A DNA stretch of 60,000 bases from Hydractinia symbiolongicarpus. Taxonomy: Eukaryota; Cnidaria; Hydrozoa; Anthoathecata; Hydractiniidae. The notes under the pieces were generated by a model. It was not told the origin of the DNA. It saw only the letters and a list, made by a program, of their open reading frames with translations, and searched no databases. Position numbers and translations under genes: made by a program. Positions 12,811 to 24,582 of this stretch are shown piece by piece; positions within the stretch are counted from its first letter, which is position 1; each line of letters begins with the position of its first letter. The stretch covers positions 21,454,001-21,514,000 of the forward strand of contig NC_079883.1 in assembly GCF_029227915.1 (NCBI RefSeq), read 5' to 3'.

Positions 12811-12917
12811 ATTAGAGTTTTCCGGATTATACTGCAGGTATACCAAACAATTCTTGAACGTCGTGTATTATAAAAAGAAGGTAAAAATAAGTTTTGGTGA
12901 AAACATGTATACAAGCC

Positions 12918-15064
12918 TCATACCTTCTTAACACGTGTAGCCTCGCATATTTTCTTGTCGATCGCACAAAATATACTGTGATCAATCCTCGACTCTCGAT
13001 GTAACATTAGATCAAATACTGATGGCAACTCGTTTGGTACTAAACCAAGCTCGTCCATAATACTAAAATGCAGATTCGTTTGTATTTCTTTTTACGCATT
13101 ATACAAAACTGTGTTGTAAAAAAAAGAAAACTCATTCAATTAAATCTTTCTTTGTGTTTTTTACCCTTAAAATAAAAAGTAATCTCAGGGGTTAAGAAAT
13201 ATCCGAAACTGAAAGCAGACATACTCCAACGAGCAATAAAATATTTAACGCTGTTTATTTTTGAAAATCATGCACAAAGTATAACAAACTTAAGACAAAT
13301 GATAAGACAAACTTTCATAGATTGTGTTATATCATCATCATTGTATGAGTTGACACTTACACACTTTTTCATAAGAATATACTTTGAATATCAGGCTGAG
13401 ATTTAATGTTAAAAACAATTGGTCTATTGTTTAAACAATAGAGAAGTAACAGCTTGGATAAAATTTTGATATTCTTATAAAAGAAGCATGCGTTTTCTAT
13501 ATATCGACAACCCTGGCTGGCATTTACCTTGTCAACTTTTTATAAACAAGAAGAGAAGACCAAGCGTCAGTGGCACCATACACCACTTGACTTCGATCTA
13601 AATTTCGCGCTTCCCAGTTAGATAAACGTCTATCTTTCGATACTCTCCATCCAAAAAGTTGCGCTGTTAACGATGCTAAACCAAGCTTTACGAAACCTGA
13701 AAAAAAACTTATATGTATGTAGTACACACAGTATTCTTCCTATTGTGATTTTCCAGTCAAAGAAGAAAAAGTATCATGCATGTCTTTACATAATGCTAAT
13801 GGAAGATACTAAAACTTACCAAGATCTTTCGCAATTTTCTGGGTATCAAAAATACAGGCACATTTTATTTGATACTGGTTATACAAATCAGCTATATCTC
13901 CATCATTTCCTGTGCCAACCTATATGGTACGAAGGTCATTATATATTATAAAATCAGAGAGTAGCAAAAGCAAAATTTAACCACAAAAAACTGTAATAGG
14001 ATGGAATTAAGAAGAACATATTTCTGGGTAAATATAAAAACTTTGAAAAGTCTTACCAGCTTAATATATTAGTTTCAAAGTAATAATTTGCAAGTATATA
14101 TGTCTTCATAAATTTTCGCAAAAAATAGGTTTTTGCAAAAATTTAATCTCACAAAATTTGGATTTTTATTTTATTTTTTTAAAAAACCTAATTAATACTC
14201 ATTTTTGATATACCTACATTGTTATATTAAGCAACAGTCTTTAGTTATGTTGTTCCCTACATGAAAACTCTTAAAAAAAGCGGTCTAAATTGAGAAAAAA
14301 TGTCATCATATCATATGTTATATATATTAAATATTTTATGTGTATTTGGACTTTAAATTAATTCTCACAAAAGTTAGTTCCCTTCCGGTTACTCCACATT
14401 CTTACATGTTGTACTGGACTCTCTTTCAAGGGATCTCAATAATTTGTTTCAAATAGAGAAAGATTATATGGAGGGGAAACACAGTAGAAGACCAAAATAT
14501 TTATTCCAAATGGGGACGTTTCTGAGATAGTGTTTCGAGATAAAGAGAGTTAACTGTTAACTCCTACAACAAGGCTAAGAAGCCTGTTACCTTTATAATG
14601 TCCCTGCTTTGAAGGATATCCTTTAAGGTTTTTGGAAAACTTGGCTGCAAAAATTTCCGTTCACTTCTAAGTCTCCATAAAACAACTGTATCTTCATTGG
14701 AAAGTTGAATCAGAGATATTGGTAGATTTATGTTTGTATTGAACACAACTGCTGTTTCTGTGTCAAAGCCAAGTATTTTAGATGTCTGCATTTGTTTTAT
14801 AGCTAATTTATTCTCTTTTTTGTGTTCATCATGTATTGATGAAATGACACGTATTTCTTTATTAAATGTTTTGATGGGACATCTATTTATTTGTTCTTTT
14901 GTCATCTCCATATTGAACAGTGACGTCAGTTTGTCACGATGGACAGCTTTTATTGTTACATGTTGACAACCAGACATTATGTTTCTCAAGGCTCTTGGAA
15001 AAATTACATTGCTCATAACTTCACCATTTAAAAGAATAAGGTCTAAATGTATAAAATGCTTCAT
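12918..15064 (-). CDS. DEDDy-type 3'-5' exonuclease, WRN/EXD2-like
   Basis: Four exons join in phase: 14591-15064, 13820-13919, 13528-13696 and 12918-13062. The first ends with GTAACA; the last either stops at TGA just after AAG GTA or splices onward. The protein (about 300 residues) carries the three exonuclease motifs: FDTET (the D-x-E pair) near residue 100, VGTGNDGD after the first splice, and YGATD (Y-x3-D) in the third exon, preceded by SNWEARNLDRSQVVY as in WRN and EXD2. FPKTLKDIL also matches the EXD2 style. Such enzymes remove nucleotides from 3' ends of DNA or RNA with two metal ions. No helicase domain is seen. The N-terminal 90 residues are not recognised, and the true start may lie in an upstream exon. 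Assignment to WRN-exonuclease or EXD2 is open. Confidence 0.8.
13360..13492. mobile_element. MITE family A, copy 3 (in an intron of the exonuclease gene)
   Basis: Contains TTTTTCATAAGAATAT, ATCAGGCTGAGATTT, CTATTGTTTAAACAATAG and the right arm GATATTCTTATAAAA. The element fits between the exons at 13062 and 13528 without touching splice sites. Confidence 0.7.
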
Positions 15065-15974
15065 CTGAGTTAATGAACTAAAGATGCCAGAACTTTAAAA
15101 ATGAATTAATAGTCAATAATCAATCTTATTCAAGTCATATACCCATCAGGAAACCCAACTTAAATGGCAAACTAAGTTCTGCCTTTAATATAATATTTTA
15201 AAAATAAAAGAACAATTTTCAACTTTGGAGTTTACACATAGAATTCTCCTGCTCGAAATGTCACAGGGTATAACTTTCAGTTGAGGGAAAACACAGAATA
15301 TGACGGGTTTGAAGTTAGAAAACAAAGATTCTAGAAAAAATTCAGCCCCCACTTATAAATAGGTGACTGCGTGAACCATGTGTTTTCCCTCAAATTATAA
15401 TGGCTACCCTGAAAAATACAGACCTGTAATCAGTTTAAAATTATCATGTGATACTTCCTATTATGCACTATAAGAGAAGTTCCCAACATAAGGTGCATGT
15501 TTTTTTTATTCCTAATTAAAGAGAGCAAATTTTTTAAGTTTGTCTAGGCCTTTGATTAAGCAAAGGGATGATTTAAAACAAAGCTCAGTGCCCAAATAAA
15601 TCATTTTGGTATTCAACATTTACTATTTACTGATTGTTACAATTGCTAGTTATGATTGTTGTTAGTTATGTGTTAAAAAAGACTGATAACATTGCATTGT
15701 TGATTCTAGCATCCTAATACTACTTTGAATGTCTGTTTTAACAGGTGTAATTGAAAAGTTCTGCCCAAGGCCGTTTTGTTTAGGGCAGTTATTTTGAAGT
15801 TTTCTGTAGATGAAAAATATAATAATGCTATAGAACGGTGACTGGTGTATTCTAAGTTGTTCACAGGTTGCAGGCCCCAGGTTAAATCATATATATATAT
15901 ATATATACCATATAGTTTTCCTTTGGACAATTTTAACATTCAACATGCACAATCATTTTGGTAGTATTGTTTAC
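15065..15974. other. upstream region of the exonuclease gene, nothing recognised
   Basis: AT-rich with no supported exon. A short (AT)n tract lies at about 15887-15907. The promoter of the exonuclease gene may be here but shows no clear motif. Confidence 0.4.
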
Positions 15975-16326
15975 GGCGCCGTAGTTTAGTGGTTAAAACT
16001 CTTGCACTTTGTGCGAGAGACTGGGGTTCGATTCCCCTTGACGGCGATTCAATATGGGCGAGTGAATGTTACCATAGCCCCAAGTTTATCGAAGCCATGT
16101 GGGGGAAATCAGGGAGATGGCACACTGTGTTGGCCGTTGGGTGTTGCACGGAGTTGTCTGGTAGAGCGTGGACCCTATGTTGGGACTATGTAGCTCAAAA
16201 TAAGCATTAAATACTCTAGTACTCCCCATCTAAGCTATGGCCCGTCCTGAAAATAATAGACAAGGTATATCCCTCAATATTTGTGAGGCTAGCCATGTAA
16301 AATATGCACATTTATCTATCTCTATC
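15975..16326 (+). mobile_element. tRNA-derived SINE, copy 1
   Basis: The head has a tRNA-like box A (TAGTTTAGTGGTTA) and a near-perfect box B (GGGTTCGATTCC), the internal promoter of RNA polymerase III. The body continues through GGCGAGTGAATGTTACC and CTCAAAATAAGCATTAAA, and the tail ends in a run of ATCT repeats. Copies of the same family lie at 17968 (minus) and 26116 (plus), about 290-350 bp each. The frames read across it are artefacts. Confidence 0.9.
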
Positions 16327-17732
16327 TTTTTATCCCAGTAAGTTTTTTATCCAGCTATCATCTAATATGGTAGCTTTGCTATGTTGTGGGTTCCTACTGC
16401 TTCTTCTTTATAACATCGTAAAAAAATGGGCTTGCCTCAGATCTTTCAAATATAGTTTTAGAAAAACATATAATGGTAGAATGATCTTTCTGTGATTTAA
16501 AAATAACTTTACTCAGGTAGGAACCCCCACCTTTATGCTAAAACTGATTTTTGTGTTCATTGTATTTTTGAGCAATACAAAACCTCTTTTTTAAAATTAG
16601 CTTACCCAACAACAACGTAATGAGTCGACTAGATATAGGAGTTTCTCTCTTTTCTTCATTTGCTGCCTACAATGAAGTTTTGTAAACTATAGCTCACTCT
16701 CCGATTAAACCTCAACCCAGGCCCAGTTAGGTATCCCTGATTTTCATGCTTAAAACACAAAGCACTTTAATGTGACGATTGTAAATTATAAAGAATTGGA
16801 GCGTACTTCTGAAAAATATCCTTGATTTTTGAATACTCCAGAAAATAAACTGTATTTTGTTCCCAGTCTCTGTCTTTGAAAAATTATGTATGTGGTGTTA
16901 TAAAATAAAAAAGTAATAAGCACTACACCTTGTGACGTTTCGGCCATTCGACGTCCATTTTCAAGTATACAGGTCCCAATACAAATGTTTAAATATACAA
17001 TAATATGATACAACCGTATCGAACAATCATAAACTTATCCCAAGGGAGAAGTCAATTATCTGAGAATAAAAATAATGGCATAGGGACAATATTTCTATTG
17101 AGAATTGTCCCTACGGATCAACAGACCTCCTTCAACTCCAAATCAAAATTATTAGTAGCAGCGGAGAGTATAGAAAAGTTCTCCAAAGTAGGTCTATTTT
17201 TACAGAAAACTACATGCTTCAGAACTTTACTTTTATTTTGAGCTTTGACGGTTTTTCCAGTCAAGGCAGAAACACCCATATGTTAACAGAACATCCTGAT
17301 TTTTAATGCTAGCCTGTTTAAACACGCATGGTAGGGGTGCTGTACAAATTGTAAATGGCACGTTGGATGGCTCAACTAAAGATTTTAATAAAAACATATA
17401 TTTCTCATATATAATTTTTAAGATATTTTTAGACATTTTGGCCTAAATTTAAAAAAATTTTCTTTTGATAATATCGACAATTTATCCTTTTTACAGAATA
17501 TAAAAATCTTATTTCGTTGTTGAGATATCCTGTTTTAACCGAGATGGTAAATCAAATAACTTTTTCGTAACATTTTTGTCTGCTACAAAACAGCCGTGTC
17601 GCAGGCTCTTACTTTCAAATGTTGCATAGTCTTACTGTAATAGACAGCATTGCAGCCATCACACTTATATTAATATATGACTTTTGAACATGGTGCCCTT
17701 AAAGGACGGTCCTTAAAACAGAAAAAATCTCC
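16327..17732. other. intergenic stretch, no gene recognised
   Basis: AT-rich sequence without supported exons. A few short frames exist but none has a recognisable motif or plausible splice partners. Confidence 0.45.
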
Positions 17733-18431
17733 AATACACCTTTACGATAATTCGGTAAAACTAACACTCCATCACATATTATTTTGCGATCAGAGGAGGT
17801 ACACATCACACCATCTTTATAAGAATTTATAAAGGAGAAAACACGTTCTTTCATAATAACTTTTCTTGCTGTGTTTTGTTTTTAATAAAAAGTACACATA
17901 AGTTGTATCTTATTATACTAACATTTCCTAAAAATTTGAAAGAAATTGATACAAGGAAGTTAAAAAAGATAGATGTGCATATTTTACATGGCTAGCCTCA
18001 CAAATATCAAATACCCTGTCTATTATTTCCAGGAGGGGCCATGGCTTAGATGGAGAGTCCTGGATTATTTAATGCTCATTTTGAGCTACGCAGACCCAAT
18101 TAGGGCCTGCGCTGTACTAGACAACTCCCGGCAACATCCAACGGCCCACACAGTGTGCCATCTTCTCAATTTCCCTTACATGGCTTGGGTTAACCCGGGG
18201 CTATGGTAACATTCACTCGCCCATGTTGAATCGCAGTCTAGAGGAATCGAACCCCGGTCTCCTGCACAGAGTACGAGAGCTATAACCACTAATCTACGGC
18301 GCCAAAACTGGAGAAAACGCGCTTTCGTCTCTAGCTAACAAACTCTTATAAAAAAATGTTTTTTACCTTCTTTCTCCCAAAATTGTAAAACGATGGAGAG
18401 CCGTAGAAACGCATGTTTGTAAAGGTGTATT
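17733..18431. mobile_element. MITE family B, copy 1, split by a SINE
   Basis: Terminal inverted repeats AATACACCTTTAC (left) and GTAAAGGTGTATT (right). A near-identical uninterrupted copy lies at 50645-51010. Removing the SINE at 17968-18303 leaves about 363 bp, matching the 366 bp of the other copy. Inside, CGATGGAGAGCCGTAG and GAAATTGATAC are shared landmarks. Confidence 0.9.
17968..18303 (-). mobile_element. tRNA-derived SINE, copy 2, inserted in a MITE
   Basis: Same family as 15975 but inverted: the ATCT tail starts at 17968 and the tRNA-like head ends with GGCGCC at 18303. The MITE sequence on both sides (GAAGTTAAAAAA and AAAACTGGAGAAAAC) is contiguous in the copy near 50870. This places the insertion and suggests a short A-rich target duplication. 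Confidence 0.92.
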
Positions 18432-18765
18432 CTACAATCAGATTTGTTTGTGTTAGTAAATAAGAAAATGTAAACAAAGTTAGCTAGCTAGCTAGGTAGC
18501 TAGCTAGCTATACGGGAATATACATAGTTAGGAAATATACATAGCTAATGTTAAAATGCTGTTCATGAAATGTATCTTACCAAATTATTACAACTGAATT
18601 ATTGTAAAGGTGTATTCTACAATCAGATTTGTTTGTGTTAGTAAAAAAGAAAATGTAAACAAAGTTAGCTAGCTAGCTATACGGAAATACATAGAAATAT
18701 TTATAGCTAATGTTAAAATGCTGTTCATGAAATGTATTTTACCAAAAGTTACTACAAAATCAGAT
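18418..18765. repeat. 185-bp tandem duplication
   Basis: Two diverged copies, starting at 18418 and 18603, share TGTAAAGGTGTATTCTACAA, GTTTGTGTTAGTAAA and GTTAAAATGCTGTTCATGAA. Each contains a TAGC microsatellite whose length differs. The duplication includes the right terminal repeat of the MITE beside it. Confidence 0.85.
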
Positions 18766-18967
18766 CGCCAGACAAACGGTTTCCTTGCTAAAAAATTGTT
18801 TCGTTTCATTTTTTTGTTGCAAATTGTTATTTGCTTTTCATGTTAACTATAACACGAAATGTTCGTTTCGCAAGGTCCGCATTACACCTGCCCTATTTTT
18901 TTTCCCGAAATTTTTCTTACGCTAGTCGAAAAGTTTTCCGAAAAAAAAAAGAACAAAGTTTAAGGAC

Positions 18968-19130
18968 GATTTTCACGAAGCGAATTGAACGTCGAATTCG
19001 CCGTTCAATTTTTTTCGTGAAAATCCCCCTTTTAGAAACGATTGTAAAACCTCCTTATGAAAAACCCCCTTTTTCACGAAGCGAATTGAACGGCGAATTC
19101 GATGGTGAATTCGCATTTTAATTTTCACGA
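18968..19130. repeat. perfect-stem inverted repeat and a second partial copy
   Basis: GATTTTCACGAA at 18968 is mirrored by TTCGTGAAAATC ending at 19025, with inner arms AATTGAACG and CGTTCAATT. A second half-copy with TTTTCACGAAGCGAATTGAA follows at about 19072-19130. This looks like a small palindromic element or its remains. Confidence 0.7.
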
Positions 19131-19265
19131 CAAAATAAATTAGACGTCAAATTCATTGTTTACATAGGTTTACCGCGTTCTTTTCAGCATTTTTGTTTTT
19201 CGAATTTTCAGTGGTGAGAAAAACCACGCGGGCCCTCCTGTCTAATAAATATGTGGCGTAGAGGA

Positions 19266-19402
19266 TCTATATTAAAATACCCGTATACGTCTGTCCGTCT
19301 GTCACGCAAAATGGTAGCTTAGCTGTGCAAGTAGCGAGACGCACGCAGTGCGGTATAGGGGGACGGGCGAACCCGTGGATTTTTCCACGGACTAACGACT
19401 AG
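19266..19402 (+). mobile_element. short non-autonomous Helitron, copy 1
   Basis: Starts with TC (TCTATATTAAAAT) and ends with CTAG preceded by a hairpin (CGTGGA, TTTT loop region, TCCACG) about 10 bases upstream. The flanking bases are A on the left and T on the right, as in Helitron insertions. A diverged copy lies at 44025. Confidence 0.75.
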
Positions 19403-20284
19403 TGCTTACTAAAATGGCGTGTGTGTAGACTTGTTCTTTGTCGTGCTGGCGACTTTTTGTTTTGACAGCGGAAGAACCTGAAATTACTCAACATTTTCTG
19501 CTAACGAGCATAAAAGTTCATTGACCAATAAAGTTTTAGGAATAACAGTTTTCTTTTTGTGTCTTTTAGGAAAAGTGGAAACGAGCCTTCAATAGTCAGT
19601 TTTTAAAAATGGTGAGAGACTAAATAAGTTAGAGGTATCTAGTATCTGTTGGCTGTAATAACACATTAATTCACGGCACATGTGCAATACACAGCACACG
19701 TGCGATGATTTAGAAAAACCTCCTGTCAATAAATTATTTGAACAGTTGACGTCAGTAAATAAATTTAACGTCGTATAAGAGATATATGACGTCAAATTGT
19801 AACAAGTTTGTAACATTATAACACATGACGTTGACCAACCTAGACGGTGAGAAAATATACATCTACAGTTTTTAACTTATTTTTCTATACTTAGTTTCGC
19901 CTTGTAGCTCCGAACAGAAACCTGTAGATCTTGTTAACAGAATGCGGATAGAAATCATTTCAGTATCAAAAAATATTCCAGAGTATATGATGTAGAAGAA
20001 ATCTAGAGGAACAGCCAGCAGTTAACCTATTAAGTGAAAAAATTAACGTAACTTTGACCACATATCTATGGTTTACTTTCAAGGTTGCCATTTTGTTTTG
20101 CTTCTTTCATTCACACCGCGTTGTTTCGGCATTGATGCGAAATCATTTTACTATTCGCACCTGGCAAAAAATCATGCTGTTTTGCATATAGATTCAGTTT
20201 CGTGTGACCAGACTATTTGGTACAACAAAAACAAATTCAAAACAATATTTATCCGCAACATTTGGGTACTTTGCCCTATTTGAC
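19403..20284. promoter_or_regulatory. gene-free stretch with a cluster of CRE-like sites
   Basis: No gene recognised. Between about 19746 and 19835 there are two TGACGTCA-type palindromes (TTGACGTCAG, ATGACGTCAA) and a related ATGACGTTG. CREB/ATF factors bind such sites in animals; whether they act here is unknown. Confidence 0.3.
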
Positions 20285-20370
20285 CGTGCTTACGCATGCG
20301 ACATGCCTGTGGTCATTGAACTACGCTTTCATCCGAAGGTACCTGGGATCGAGCCTGGTTAGGAGCAATT
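20285..20370 (+). repeat. tRNA-like relic
   Basis: GTGGTCATTGAACTACGC, then ACCTGGGATCGAGCCTGG resembles box A and box B spacing of a tRNA-derived repeat. Acceptor-stem pairing is absent, so it is not proposed as a working tRNA. Confidence 0.3.
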
Positions 20371-20574
20371 AATTTATTCCAGCTGTCCAGAATTGCTAAT
20401 TTTTTGCAAAGTTATGCACCACTTTGCCTTGACGTTACGACAATTCCAAGCCTATTTTTGAAAGCTATATTTCAAGGCGGTACATGGTTTGCGTAAAAAA
20501 ACTTACGCGAAAAACAAAGAGAACTTTATCTGCTAGGCAAAAATCTTTCGCAAATGGCACTACTAGCTATTAAT

Positions 20575-20935
20575 GTATCCTCATCACGTGTTTAAAGAAG
20601 AATTACAAAGAAGAAATTCGAACAACAATCGAAATAACACGCGCTCTCTGTATGTGCGTCACGTGTTAAAGAAGAGACGAAGAAGAAATTCCAAAAAACC
20701 ACTTGAAATAACATGCGCTGTATATACTATGGTTACTGTATCTGCGTCACGTGTTTAAAGAAGAAATAAAGAAGAAATTCGAACAACAATCGTATTAACA
20801 CGCACTGTACAGAACTATGGTTACTGTATCTTCGTCACGTGTTCAAAGAAGAATAAAAGAAGAAATTCGAACAATAATCGAATTAACACGCACTAGCGCT
20901 ACGTGTTCAAAAAACAAAATAAAAAAAAATCAACG
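20575..20935. repeat. imperfect tandem array with CACGTG in each unit
   Basis: About four to five units of 60-100 bp share a core of TCACGTGTTTAAAGAAGA, then AAGAAGAAATTCGAACAA and TTAACACGCACT. Each keeps CACGTG or a one-base variant. Spacing varies through internal deletions. Confidence 0.8.
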
Positions 20936-21229
20936 CGTTGTATAGCACCATGGAGGTAAAAATGACGTGTTTGTTTTTCAAGTTCCTTGAGTTTTGGGTT
21001 TTCAGTTTATGTTATTGTGAAGTAACCATAGATAAATATACTGCAATCTGTCAAATACAATCCCTCTAAAAACAAGAATTAGATGTCTTTATTTTTCTGA
21101 TAAAATTCCAGTAAAAAGAGAAACGTAGCGGATTTTCCAGTTAACGGGAGATCGGATTATAAACCACTATTTACACTTATACCGGAGAACAAGTTTACAA
21201 ACTCACACGAAGTGTATCAGCTCATAAAA

Positions 21230-23882
21230 TCATCTAGTTTTCTCAATCTCTAAAATTCTTACAGAGTTATCGACGCAGCCAAGAACTAACAGCAACGAAT
21301 CTCCACAAACTGCAGCATCAACAAAATCAAAGGAATGTATCCAGTCTTCCGTTGTAAACGTACTAACACACATTCTGTTCTGTAATATACACAGTTTGTT
21401 AAAATGGCCACAACACAAAAGTGCATCCACGTCGTCACTTCCAGAAGCTGGTAAACTTTTAATTTGAGTGATTGGATAGGACAAGTTAGTGTACGGTACT
21501 ACATTAAAATTCGAAAGAATAAAAACAGCACCAGACCGTGTTGCTAAGGCAACTTGTTCGTCGTAACCTCTTTGACCTTTTAACGGCGATGCCGTCGATT
21601 TTGACGGACTGTCGTTGGGACAGTCTTCGTTTAGGAAATATCCTGAGCACATACTGGTTACTACGGAAGGAACTAACAACGTCGTCACCAATCTCTCGTT
21701 TTGAAAAAAATGAATGCGCTTTTCTGCGTCAGCAACGATAACGTAACTTGTGTCAGCGGATGCAGATTGCATTCGAAAAACATGCATACTTGAGATGGAG
21801 GAATTAGCGGAAAACTGTGAAAAATACATAACGTGTTAATTTACAAACATAAATCTTAATTATTACCTTTCCGCTTTGCGTAAATACACGATTTAGCGCC
21901 CTTTTTATGATTAACCACCGCTCTCGAATGAGGGCCCTTTTACAAAAAAAGTAATTAAAAATAAGCGACCTTTTTGATTATACGCCCGGGGCGTCTAATT
22001 AAATATGCTTTTAGGACAAACGGAGTTTAAACTGTTAGACGATTACACGTTCTTTCTTAAGGAACACACACTCTGTGTTCAGCCTAGATGTTTCTTAACT
22101 TTAAAGAATTTCTGAAAATTTATAATCAGGCCCCTGTTTTGCAACTTTAAAACGCTATTTACTTAGTGACTAGTCGCTCTCTCAACATACCTTTTCTAAT
22201 TTGCTCAACATTTTGCGAGTAAGCAGTTAACCTATAATCTCAGCCTGAAGTTAAGAAACCTTCGGATACAAAGAAGACATTTAACTACGACAGTGACGAT
22301 AATAAATAAAAATGAACTAACTCTCTCTTCTTGCTTTAAAACTTCAGATAATCGGCACTTCCACAAAATATCATACGGGGTAACTGCCACCATGGTACCA
22401 TCGGACGAACCCACAACAATGGATGTATTTCCAGCTTAAAAAAAATATGGAAACTTAGCCCAAACAATTTTCAGTATTGCATAAAAACTATGAATAGTGG
22501 ATAATGATTGTATATTCGTCACAATAAATTGTTTAAAAGAACCGATCTAGTTTTTAAAAAAAATAATTAAAAGAAATATATTGAACTTATTCTATTCACA
22601 TCTTTGGCAGTAAGAGTTTTAAAAAAAGAAAAAAAATGTGGCAGCTAGAGGGGCTACGAAACGATTCGATAAGCTCAATACATTAAATAACAATAAATCG
22701 AAATTTTTTTTTTGACGCGAGGAAACAGAGACAACACAAGGTGTATTTGTTTAAAAAAATGCTATAGTATTAGCTTTAAGGAGGCAATTTTTACCTCTAA
22801 AAAGATTTTAAAGTCATTGTTGTTGTTTCGACTAGCTTTATGTCCAATAAACTTATATGGAATAAATTATAGATATCCACTTGTTAGTTATTTTCAGTTA
22901 TATTTGGATCCCCAATATGATATTTAAGATGATTTAAGATGTTGTTTTTGTCCTCAGTAATCATGAGCTTTTCCACCGCCATTGTCTCGACTTTCGTAAA
23001 AGTCACTAAAGTCAAAAAACAACAGCGCTTTCGTAACCCCTCTAAAAGATTGCCACACCTGAATCAACATCAACCACAACAGCTGCAATCCTGCTGCCAC
23101 ATAAACTCCTTCTGTTTAGGATTTGACCATTAGTTATGATTGTAAACAAGCCGTTTGCGTCTCCAACTAAAACATCTTCTGAGGAAAACTTTGTGACATT
23201 TTGTGGCAATAAAGTTTGAATGGAACCACCTTTGGTTTCATAGCTTCGTCCATTCTGTAGAATAAATATGGAATCAATAAAATATAGAACAAGTCAGCCA
23301 CAAAGATTCTTTTCTTTTTTAAAATTTAGGAAAATTCAAGGGAATTTTACATTTTAGAAAAAAAAGATCTGACGACCAAAAATAATTATCTGGATATATA
23401 CTAAACTTTAGATCAAATATTTTTTTAAATAAACTAATCACAGCAGGTAAACATAGTAAGGAAATTTCTCATTATGCTATTACAACAGGTTTTTAGCATA
23501 TTTGATAACAATACAAAATGGCTGACAGAATATTGTACCTAGTAATATTTTTACACCTCAAAAAATATTAGGATTTATTGAAAAATTACTCGTCCTTGAG
23601 GATGACATATTGTCACCCAACACATACCCAAAATACGGCATATTTTGAAACACCAGTAAACCATTCCATTGTTTCAGCTAATGTAAACATGAAAAAGCCT
23701 ACGTTTTGTACAACACATCAAAATTAATTCACAGATGATTCTTCCCACCAAAGCTCCCTTAACATTGTAACCAATAAATCCTTACCTTCTCAAAGCCACT
23801 AATAACATTATTGACTTTAATTGCTTTGTGTACTTGAACGGTGCCATTATCACTCCCTGTTACCAAACTCACTTCTGTGTCT
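21230..23882 (-). CDS. beta-propeller protein with FG-GAP/WD-like blades (5' end not found)
   Basis: Four exons join in phase: about 23786-23880, 23059-23254, 22322-22434 and 21230-21814 (stop at 21230). The protein shows repeated blade motifs: VSLVTGSDNGTVQV, DVLVGDANGLFTI, and VDVDSAGNTSIVVGSSDG. The last of these is created exactly across a splice junction and has an FG-GAP-like D-x-D-x-x-G turn. The C-terminal exon continues with LLCCGHFNKLCIL and LVLGCVDNSVRILEI. Such propellers act as protein-binding scaffolds; ITFG2- and BBS-type proteins are distant candidates, but I cannot assign a family. A MITE (22647-23043) sits in the intron 16 bp from an exon border. The first exons upstream of 23.9 kb were not identified. 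Confidence 0.65.
22647..23043. mobile_element. MITE family C, copy 1 (intronic)
   Basis: Terminal inverted repeats AGAGGGGCTACGAAACG (left) and CGCTTTCGTAACCCCTCT (right). An inner palindrome reads CGACTTTCGTAAAAGTC. A shorter relative lies at 35131-35472 with the same CGACTTTCGTGTAAGTC core. Confidence 0.7.
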
Positions 23883-24582
23883 CTATATAGATGGAATTAT
23901 GAAACCACATTATTACATGAACAGAAAAAATTATTTGCAGAAAAAGAATATAAGTTTGTATATAGAGTGTATAATTTTGTAAGGGTATTTAGTCAACTTT
24001 AATTTTGCTGCTTTGCAATAGAAGAACAAAAATTAGGTAAAAATTGATCTATTGGAAACAGTGACATCATCAAATTTTCCTAAAATAACGAAATACAATC
24101 TTATGATATATTTCTGTTTGTTATTTGTAAATGCATATATATAGGTTTTCTGTGCTATATTGCCTAATCACAAAGTCCTGAGTAACAAGCTCTTTTTGTT
24201 TCCAAGATATTCACATTTAAAGATTTTCACTTTAAGCTATTCTGCATAAATTATGTCATATTTACACAACAAAGGGCTACAGAAAGGAAATTGATAACAT
24301 TAAATTGCTTTGCACTACTATAGTTTTTTACAGGGGTAAAAAAACTATTATTTCCTGTGTATACACGTTTGTTGATATTAACATAAACAAATATAGAACT
24401 TTTTACACACTTTATTACTTTAAATGAGTGATCCCACGAAATTTTTTTTATTTGTTCTTTGGATTCTCCACTATTCAATTAGTATAAAGTTTTTATTCTT
24501 TTTTCGAAATATTGTTTATTGATCCTTTAATCAATGGGCAAAGATCATCTTTTTATTAAGAGCCTTTTGCTGTGATGTCATA

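Noticed and set aside
15975-16047. Possible functional tRNA gene
   Set aside because: Box A and box B are present, but the acceptor stem pairs poorly and the same sequence is repeated with a SINE body and tail.
15989-16210. Two overlapping open frames at the SINE
   Set aside because: They lie wholly in the tRNA-derived SINE and reappear in altered form in its other copies.
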